From DATFEN01 sp035691285 (GTDB taxonomy: Bacteria; Acidobacteriota; Vicinamibacteria; Fen-336): a stretch of 6,966 nt of DNA. Position 1 is the first letter of the stretch, and each line of letters begins with the position of its first letter. The stretch is from assembly GCA_035691285.1 (NCBI GenBank), contig DASSJI010000261.1, positions 1-6,966 on the forward strand, read 5' to 3'. Under the pieces are notes generated by a model. It ran no database searches and was not told the DNA's origin. It saw nothing but the letters and a program-made list of their open reading frames with translations. This document shows, one piece after another, positions 1 to 4,494 of the stretch. The translations under genes and the position numbers were made by a program.

Positions 1-537
1 GGCCGGCTCGACTGCCTCGTCAACGCAGCCGGGCTCTGGACCGAGGGGCCCGCCGAGGAGACGCGCGAGGAGGATTTCGACCGCGTGCTCGGCGTGAACC
101 TGAAGGGCTTGTTCTTCCTCAGCGCCGCGGCCATCCCCCACCTCGTGGAGACAGGCGGGTCGATCGTCAACCTCTCGTCCGACGCCGGTCTGCAGGGGAA
201 CACCGGGGCCGCGGTGTATTGCGCCTCGAAGGGCGCGGTGAGCAACCTCACCCGCGCCCTGGCCCTGGAGCTGGCCCCGCGCGGCGTGCGGGTCAACGCC
301 GTCTGCCCGGCCGACGTGGACACGCCCATGCTGCGCTACCAGGCCGACCGCTTCGGCGGAGGCGACCCCGACGCGTACTTTGGCCGCCTGCTCGCCCACT
401 ATCCACAACAGCAGCGCGCGCGCTTCCTGCGCCCCGAGGAAGTGGCCGAGCTGATCTTCTTCCTGGCGCAGCCCGCCGCGGCGGGCATCACCGGAGCGAA
501 CCTCTCCATCGACTTCGGCCTGTCGGCCGGCATCTGA
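1..537 (+). CDS. Short-chain dehydrogenase/reductase (SDR), C-terminal part, 5' end outside window
   Basis: This is a classical SDR oxidoreductase, an NAD(P)-dependent cytoplasmic enzyme that oxidises or reduces alcohol/carbonyl groups; the substrate cannot be read from the sequence. Reading frame 1 is open from the first base, so the N-terminal Rossmann Gly-rich loop (TGxxxGxG) lies upstream of the window. Numbering from the first codon, visible landmarks are the NAAG motif (N8-G11), the tetrad Asn in VNLKG (N33), the catalytic Ser in NLSS (S60), and YCASK with catalytic Tyr73 and Lys77. The Ser-Tyr spacing of 13 is the classical value. The substrate-loop stretch CPADVDTPM and a C-terminal GANLSIDFGLSAGI close the fold. 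178 residues are present of the roughly 250 usual for the family, ending in TGA. An internal ATG at position 85 is not the true start because conserved SDR sequence precedes it. The gene converges on the globin 14 bp downstream. Confidence 0.9.
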   Translation, partial: GRLDCLVNAAGLWTEGPAEETREEDFDRVLGVNLKGLFFLSAAAIPHLVETGGSIVNLSSDAGLQGNTGAAVYCASKGAVSNLTRALALELAPRGVRVNAVCPADVDTPMLRYQADRFGGGDPDAYFGRLLAHYPQQQRARFLRPEEVAELIFFLAQPAAAGITGANLSIDFGLSAGI

Positions 538-555
538 CGAGGTGCGTCGAGTCAG
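534..555. terminator. Weak inverted repeat spanning two convergent stop codons
   Basis: CTGAC (534-538) is the reverse complement of GTCAG (551-555), with a 12-base loop. The arms contain the TGA stop of the dehydrogenase and, on the other strand, the TGA stop of the globin. The position between convergent genes suits a shared terminator, but the stem is short and no T-run follows, so this is only a candidate. Confidence 0.2.
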
Positions 556-959
556 TAGCGCGAGCGCAGGTGCTCGATGCCGAGCGAGAGGGTGTTGCGC
601 CAGGCCGACTCGATCTCCGGAGTCATCTCGGGATCGAAGGCGCGCGCCGTCGCGACCAGGCACTCGAGCCACGTGTCGTAGAGCTCCGGCCGGACGTCGA
701 GGTGGGCGCGGTCGTGCTGCTCCGCCAGGCGCGTGAGCTCGCTCCACGCGACGTTGTCGCCCTTCTTCTCGGCGGCCACGGCCAGGACGTACAGGGAATC
801 GGCGAGCACCCGCGTCTGGCGCGGGAACTCCGTCTTCTGGAACTTGTCGCGGATCTCCTGGGACGAGTTCATGAACGCGTCGTAGAAGCGGTGCAGGAAC
901 TCGGGCGTGGCGAGGCACCGCTTCAGGCTGGCGAGGAACGCGTCGACCTCCGTGCTCAT
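552..959 (-). CDS. Single-domain bacterial globin
   Basis: This is a 135-residue haem-binding globin, probably a cytoplasmic protein that binds O2 or NO or senses redox state; the ligand is not known. The residues expected of a globin are in place: Tyr26 at B10 (RFYDAF), Phe40 at CD1 (14 residues after B10, the spacing in Vitreoscilla haemoglobin as I recall it), Gln48 at the distal E7 position, and His82 as the proximal F8 haem ligand in LAEQH. The C-terminal helix AWRNTLSLGIEHL matches the H-helix pattern. The start at 959 is chosen because GGAGG (968-972 on the complement) lies 8 bases upstream. An in-frame ATG at 998 would add 13 residues with no ribosome site. There is no reductase or methyl-accepting domain, so it is neither a flavohaemoglobin nor a globin-coupled sensor of usual layout. 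It diverges from the M24 peptidase across 47 bp. Confidence 0.8.
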   Translation of the reverse strand: MSTEVDAFLASLKRCLATPEFLHRFYDAFMNSSQEIRDKFQKTEFPRQTRVLADSLYVLAVAAEKKGDNVAWSELTRLAEQHDRAHLDVRPELYDTWLECLVATARAFDPEMTPEIESAWRNTLSLGIEHLRSRY

Positions 960-1006
960 CGTTCCGACCTCCGCTCGTGTCCGGTCCGCGGGTAGCATAT
1001 CGCGCC
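960..1006. promoter_or_regulatory. Short divergent promoter region between globin and M24 peptidase
   Basis: Forty-seven bases separate two divergent start codons, so both promoters must overlap here or lie inside the opposite gene. On the plus strand TAGCAT (993-998) resembles a -10 element and ends 8 bases before the ATG at 1007. A transcript from it would start at or next to that ATG, and no Shine-Dalgarno sequence precedes the ATG. No convincing -35 element is visible. On the minus side the globin has a GGAGG at 968-972. Confidence 0.35.
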
Positions 1007-2326
1007 ATGACCCGAGCGTGTCTCGCCTTGACGCTGCTGGCCGCCGGCGCCGAGCTCCGCGGGGAGGCGCCGCCCCGTCTGCTGCCCCTGTCGCAGCAGA
1101 TCGCGATCCGCGAGGACTGGCTCGCGCGCCGCCACGCGGCGCTGCTCCCCATGATGCGCCGCCACGACCTCGACTGGTGGATCGTCGTGAACGAGGAGTT
1201 CCACCCGGATCCCCTCACGCCGTTCGTGGCCCCGCCCCGCCCCTACGCCGGCAACCGCGACCTCTTCGTCTTCATCGACGCCGGCGAGAAGGGCCTGCGG
1301 CGCGTCGCGATCACCGGCTTCGCCGAGGAGTCGCTGAGCCGCTTCTTCGAGTCCCCCGCGGAGCCTCGCCCGGCCGACAAGGCGCTGCCCGAGCTGCTGG
1401 CGGCGCATCCGCCGCGTCGCATCGGGCTCGGCCTCGCGGGGCGCCGCGGGATGACCCGCGGTCTGACGTACGACTCGTGGCAGACGCTCGGCCGGATCGC
1501 GGGACCGGAGCTCGCGCAGCGCTTCGCGAGCGCCGAGGGCCTGATCGAGGAGTACCTGGACACGCGCCTTCCAGAGGAGCGGCCGCACTTCGCGACCCTC
1601 GTGCACCTGACCGAGGTGCTGGCGCGCCGGGCGCTCTCGAACGAGGCGATCGCGCCGGGCCGGACCACGATCGGCGACGTCCGCCGCTTCCTCTACGACG
1701 CCCTGTGGGAGGCGGGCGTCTCGACGTGGTTCCAGCCCGACCTGCGCGTGCAGCGCCGCGGCCGACCGAACCCGACCTCGCGAGGCTTCCTCGCCGTCGA
1801 GCCCGAGGCCACCGTGATCGAGGGCGGCGACCTCGTCCACCTCGACTTCGGCCTCTCGTACATGGGCTTCGACAGCGACTGGCAGAAGATGGCCTACGTC
1901 CTGCGCCCCGGAGAGACCGACGCGCCGCAGGGCCTGAAGCGCGCCCTCGCGAACACCATCGCCCTGCAGGACGCCCTGATGCTCCGGTCCGCCCGGCCCG
2001 GCCGCGATGCCGGCGAGGTGTACGCCGCGACGATGGCCGAGATGAAGGAGAAGGACATCGAGGCGATGATCTACTCGCACCCGCTGGGAAACCACGGCCA
2101 CGGCCTCGGCCCGTCCATCGACTTCCGCTCCACGCAGCGCGGCGAGAGAGGCCCCCGGCCCCTCCGCCCGGACTCGTGGATCTCGATCGAGCTGAACACG
2201 GCCACGGCGGTGCCGGAGTGGGACGGCCAGAAGGTGTTCGTGATGGAGGAGGATCCGGCACACCTCACGGCGGACGGCTACCGCTTCTTCCGCCCCCGCC
2301 AGGAGCGCTTCTACCTGGTCCGCTAG
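1007..2326 (+). CDS. Exported M24-family metallopeptidase (Xaa-Pro aminopeptidase/prolidase-like)
   Basis: This 439-residue protein has the pita-bread fold of M24 enzymes, which remove N-terminal residues next to proline or split Xaa-Pro dipeptides using two metal ions. A signal peptide covers about residues 1-21 (MTRACLALTLLAAGAELRGEA), so it probably acts in the periplasm or outside. An N-terminal creatinase-like domain fills roughly 25-200, and the catalytic domain follows. The five metal ligands are visible: Asp280 (HLDFG), Asp291 (11 residues later, DSDW), His365 (HGHGLG), Glu395 (SIELNT) and Glu415 (VMEEDPAHLTADG; Glu414 is the less likely choice). Secondary active-site histidines known from E. 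coli AMPP are not at their usual positions, so exact specificity is uncertain. The ATG at 1007 is preferred over the upstream 977 start because it begins directly at the signal peptide. There is no clear ribosome site. The stop codon overlaps that of the next convergent gene. Confidence 0.85.
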   Translation: MTRACLALTLLAAGAELRGEAPPRLLPLSQQIAIREDWLARRHAALLPMMRRHDLDWWIVVNEEFHPDPLTPFVAPPRPYAGNRDLFVFIDAGEKGLRRVAITGFAEESLSRFFESPAEPRPADKALPELLAAHPPRRIGLGLAGRRGMTRGLTYDSWQTLGRIAGPELAQRFASAEGLIEEYLDTRLPEERPHFATLVHLTEVLARRALSNEAIAPGRTTIGDVRRFLYDALWEAGVSTWFQPDLRVQRRGRPNPTSRGFLAVEPEATVIEGGDLVHLDFGLSYMGFDSDWQKMAYVLRPGETDAPQGLKRALANTIALQDALMLRSARPGRDAGEVYAATMAEMKEKDIEAMIYSHPLGNHGHGLGPSIDFRSTQRGERGPRPLRPDSWISIELNTATAVPEWDGQKVFVMEEDPAHLTADGYRFFRPRQERFYLVR

Positions 2327-2820
2327 GCTGCGCGCAGCCGCGACTCGATCCCGGCGATCGCGGCCGTGGGCAGCCAGCACCCTCGGGCGTGCTCGAAGGG
2401 GAGCGTCGAGACCGGGGTCGTGCCCAGCAGGTGGCCTTCGGGCAGCGGCTGCGCGCCCCAGGACTGGCTCACGTCCGCCTCGTCCATGGGCGGCAGCGCG
2501 AACACCTGGTACTCCTCGGGCGGATCGCCCCGGGCTTCGAAGCGGCGGTAGAACAGCAGCGTCCGGGACGGCCGCAGGACCGCGAAGGCCTGCGGCTGCT
2601 CCCAGCAGCCGTAGGTGACGACCCGGGTGCGGCCTGGCCTGGGCAGGTGATAGCCGTTCGTCTCGGCGAGCCAGCGAAGCAGGGCCAGCCCCAGCGCGAG
2701 CCAGCCGACGGCCGTCCAGGCCGGCCGGTCCGACGCGAATGCGAGTACGGCCACGCCGACGAGCAGCGGGGCCCGGTCGATGATCCAGAAAGCCACCCGG
2801 CTCGGCACGGCTCGGCTCAT
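2323..2820 (-). CDS. Hypothetical membrane protein, two N-terminal helices
   Basis: I do not recognise the family. The 165-residue product begins MSRAVPSRVAFWIIDRAP and has two hydrophobic segments, about residues 16-29 and 34-52, with a short loop between them. A soluble tail of about 110 residues follows, rich in aromatic residues and Pro. Two cysteines each sit next to Trp (YGCWEQ and RGCWLP). The layout suggests a small membrane-anchored protein with a compact C-terminal domain, which by the positive-inside pattern (RWLA then RPGRTR) could lie in the cytoplasm. The start at 2820 is chosen because AGGGAG (2828-2833 on the complement) lies 7 bases upstream; an in-frame ATG at 2847 lacks such a site. 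The last four bases overlap the M24 gene, end to end. It could be co-transcribed with the gene at 2915-3310, but an inverted repeat lies between them. Confidence 0.7.
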   Translation of the reverse strand: MSRAVPSRVAFWIIDRAPLLVGVAVLAFASDRPAWTAVGWLALGLALLRWLAETNGYHLPRPGRTRVVTYGCWEQPQAFAVLRPSRTLLFYRRFEARGDPPEEYQVFALPPMDEADVSQSWGAQPLPEGHLLGTTPVSTLPFEHARGCWLPTAAIAGIESRLRAA

Positions 2821-2845
2821 GGCCACGCTCCCTGGCCCCAAGTAC

Positions 2846-2879
2846 ACCGGCCGGCCGGAAAGGTTGGCAGGCGGCCGGT
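2846..2879 (-). terminator. GC-rich inverted repeat between two minus-strand genes
   Basis: ACCGGCCG (2846-2853) pairs perfectly with CGGCCGGT (2872-2879) around an 18-base loop. It lies downstream of the PA2779-like gene and upstream of the membrane-protein gene on the minus strand. No T-run follows, so it may slow or end transcription, act as an operator, or be chance in such GC-rich DNA. Confidence 0.25.
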
Positions 2880-2914
2880 ACTCGGCGCCGGCCGCCCGGA
2901 TCCCCGGGGACGCC

Positions 2915-3310
2915 TCAGTAGTGATCGGCGACGGCGAGGATCACGAGCGCCATGGCCGAGAAGACCATGACGAGCACGAGGGCGCCCGCCGCGTCGCCGT
3001 GGTAGCCCGCAGCGGGGTCGCTCCCGAGCGCCGCGGCGCGCCGCGCCAGGTCGCTGAGCTCGCCGTCGCTGAGTCGCGGCAGCTCCCTCCGCGCACGGTC
3101 GCGGTCCAGGCCGGCGACGGCAGCGGCCTTGCCGGCGCCGGGCGACGCCAGCAGGGCATCGAGCGACGCGATGTTGCGCGCCCGCTCCGCCGCGGCGCCC
3201 GCCAACCTCTGGTCCGCGGCACCGCGCGACACGAGGTGATCGTCGGCACTGACGATGGGAACCGCGAACAGCATCGAGATGAGCGCGAGCATCGCACAGG
3301 GCTTCCTCAT
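2915..3310 (-). CDS. Small exported protein with C-terminal membrane anchor, PA2779-like
   Basis: This 131-residue protein has a signal peptide at about residues 1-22 (ending PIVSA, cut before DDH). A charged Ala/Arg-rich helical middle contains RARRELPRLSDGELSDLARR, then a Gly/Ala linker leads to a C-terminal hydrophobic helix at about 109-128, ending ADHY. Signal peptide, an L-SD-x-E-L-x-x-LA signature and a terminal helix match my recollection of the PA2779 family of unknown function (I believe DUF6627); this is from memory, not a search. Family members in Pseudomonas sit beside a C39-peptidase-like PA2778 gene, and no such partner is visible here. The start at 3310 has AGGAGG (3315-3320 on the complement) 4 bases upstream; the in-frame ATG at 3373 has no ribosome site. 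No enzymatic motif is seen. It is probably tethered to the inner membrane with its helical part in the periplasm. Confidence 0.7.
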   Translation of the reverse strand: MRKPCAMLALISMLFAVPIVSADDHLVSRGAADQRLAGAAAERARNIASLDALLASPGAGKAAAVAGLDRDRARRELPRLSDGELSDLARRAAALGSDPAAGYHGDAAGALVLVMVFSAMALVILAVADHY

Positions 3311-3322
3311 CTCTCCTCCTTC

Positions 3323-3354
3323 CGCTTGGTGGGCCGCGTCAGGCGACCCAAGCG
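3323..3354. promoter_or_regulatory. Inverted repeat just upstream of the PA2779-like gene's ribosome site
   Basis: CGCTTGG (3323-3329) and CCAAGCG (3348-3354) are perfect reverse complements 18 bases apart. Inside them GCC (3333-3335) and GGC (3342-3344) can extend the fold. The repeat abuts the AGGAGG site of the minus-strand gene starting at 3310. It could be a 5'-leader hairpin or a repressor operator; no -35/-10 pair is clear nearby. The rest of the gap to 3468 shows no other feature besides the hairpin at 3426-3452. Confidence 0.25.
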
Positions 3355-3425
3355 ACGAATTTGCAAGCCGCATGCCTCGTCGCGCGAGCGCCGGTGAGCG
3401 GAGTCACAGTCGCCGCGCGTCCGAA

Positions 3426-3452
3426 GCGGCGCCGCTGCCGCCCGGGCGCCGC
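3426..3452 (-). terminator. Candidate hairpin terminator after the TauE/SafE-like gene
   Basis: GCGGCGCC (3426-3433) pairs perfectly with GGCGCCGC (3445-3452) around an 11-base loop, starting 16 bases past the TGA of the permease gene on the minus strand. The stem is strong but no T-run follows, so intrinsic termination is uncertain. A smaller CGCTC/GAGCG stem (3459-3463 with 3474-3478) overlaps the stop itself. Confidence 0.35.
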
Positions 3453-3468
3453 GCTGCGCGCTCGCTGA

Positions 3469-4371
3469 TCAGGGAGCGGGCGCCGCGTCCGGCCCGGGAA
3501 GCATGGCCGGAGCCCGTTCCAGCGCCGCCGAGCGGAGCATGGCGAAGGCCGTGTAGACCACCACCGCCGCCACGAGCCAGCGCAATGCCGTCATGGGAAG
3601 CGACTTCACGATGAACGCCGCGATCAGGACGCCGGGCACGCCGCCCAGCGAGAGCCCGAGTCCCGCCCGCAGGCTGTAGCTGCCCCGCTCCAGGAAGCGG
3701 AAGCCACCCACGGGCATCAAGAACGCGCACGAGCCCATCATGATCGGGAACGCGGTCAGCGGGTTCATGCCGAGCAGGCTGACCATGATCATGCAGGGCG
3801 CGTAGAGGCCGATCCCCAGCGTCATCAGCGCGCCCAGCACGAAGTTGCCGGCGATGGCGAGCGCCAGGCGCGGCCCGGCGAGACCGAGCGCCACGCCTCC
3901 GCCGGGAAGCAGGCCGAGGTTCGTCAGGCTGAACAGCGTCGCCGCCACCAGCAGCGCGGCTCCCATGCCGACCTGGATGCGGCGGCGCGGGAGACCGGCC
4001 ACGACACCGGCCCCCAGCCACGCCCCGGCGACCGACGCCGCGATGAGCCCGGCCAGCGTGGGCATCTCCACTCCGACGCTCGCGATGAAGATGAACGCCT
4101 GCGCCACCGTCGGGGGCGTGTGTCCCACGTTGAGGGTGCCGGGTATCCGCTCGTCGGGCACGAGACGCAGCAGCTTGAACAGCGACGTGGTCGGGGCGAA
4201 GGAGCCGATGCCGAGGGTGTCGAAGAAGTTCGTGAGGAAGCCGACGGCGGTCTCGGTCGGGGTCGGCCACGACGCGCCGCCGATCCTTTGCGCGCTTCGC
4301 GCCCAGAAGAGGAGGAACACGATCGTGATGACGCCGAGGGTGGCGAGCAGGAGCAGCTTGGCCGGGAGCAC
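3469..4371 (-). CDS. TauE/SafE-family membrane permease
   Basis: This polytopic inner-membrane protein belongs to the TauE/SafE (anion permease) family, whose studied members move sulfite, sulfoacetate or other small organic anions. The substrate here cannot be assigned. The 300-residue product shows about eight hydrophobic segments. It carries the two family half-repeats: NFFDTLGIGSFAPTTSLFK near the N-terminus with LNVGHTPPTVAQAF after it, and in the second half NFVLGALMTLGIGLYAPCM followed by LGMNPLTAFPIMMGSCAFL. I place the start at GTG 4371, which gives VLPAKLLLLATLGV and begins directly at the first helix. An in-frame ATG at 4461 would add 30 Arg- and Gly-rich residues that do not look like part of the fold. 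Neither start has a Shine-Dalgarno site, but TACAAT lies 6 bases before the GTG, which would fit a leaderless message. The gene diverges from the DUF808 fusion gene. The neighbouring sulfatase fragment makes a sulfur-related substrate thinkable but unproven. Confidence 0.85.
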   Translation of the reverse strand: MLPAKLLLLATLGVITIVFLLFWARSAQRIGGASWPTPTETAVGFLTNFFDTLGIGSFAPTTSLFKLLRLVPDERIPGTLNVGHTPPTVAQAFIFIASVGVEMPTLAGLIAASVAGAWLGAGVVAGLPRRRIQVGMGAALLVAATLFSLTNLGLLPGGGVALGLAGPRLALAIAGNFVLGALMTLGIGLYAPCMIMVSLLGMNPLTAFPIMMGSCAFLMPVGGFRFLERGSYSLRAGLGLSLGGVPGVLIAAFIVKSLPMTALRWLVAAVVVYTAFAMLRSAALERAPAMLPGPDAAPAP

Positions 4372-4377
4372 GGCGGG

Positions 4378-4383
4378 ATTGTA
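4378..4383 (-). promoter_or_regulatory. -10-like TACAAT ahead of the permease start
   Basis: TACAAT on the complement matches the TATAAT consensus at five of six positions and stands out in a region that is nearly all G and C. Six bases separate it from GTG 4371, so a transcript would start at about the start codon. No good -35 hexamer is seen at the usual distance. Confidence 0.35.
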
Positions 4384-4441
4384 GGCCAAGCGTCGGCTCA
4401 GGCCACGAGCCCCGCGCCCTCGGCCGCTCCGCGGGAGCGCC

Positions 4442-4471
4442 TTGCGCCCTCGCGACGCCATCTGGTAGCGT
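4442..4471 (+). promoter_or_regulatory. Candidate extended -10 promoter for the DUF808-amidohydrolase gene
   Basis: TTGCGC (4442-4447) and TAGCGT (4466-4471) are 18 bases apart, and TGG precedes the second hexamer, giving the extended -10 form TGnTAnnnT. The -35 matches only TTG of the consensus. Transcription would begin around 4478, about 17 bases before ATG 4495, leaving a leader without a Shine-Dalgarno site. Confidence 0.35.
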
Positions 4472-4494
4472 GGCGCACCCCTCGACCACGAACC

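Noticed and set aside
219..995. A 258-codon plus-strand frame over the dehydrogenase end and antisense to the globin
   Set aside because: It conflicts with the YxxxK dehydrogenase frame and the globin residues, and its composition is Arg-rich noise.
956..2380. A 474-codon minus-strand frame antisense to the M24 peptidase
   Set aside because: The plus strand carries a signal peptide and all five metal ligands in order; the antisense product shows no domain.
2848..2858. CCGGCCGGCCGG treated as a recombination or attachment site
   Set aside because: Short GC-only repeats are frequent at this base composition, and no integrase or element boundary is near.
907..2970. A 687-codon open frame on the plus strand across the globin, M24 and membrane-protein genes
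   Set aside because: Low-complexity Arg/Pro/Ala translation in the wrong frame of well-recognised genes.
4372..4461. Permease start at ATG 4461
   Set aside because: It is possible but adds 30 Arg/Gly-rich residues before the first helix and has no ribosome site. GTG 4371 begins at the helix and follows a -10-like element.
4120..4494. Upstream extension of the fusion gene to an ATG at 4120
   Set aside because: The extra 125 residues are antisense to the permease and unlike any protein. The DUF808 start MAASSLLALLDDIA at 4495 is the conserved one.
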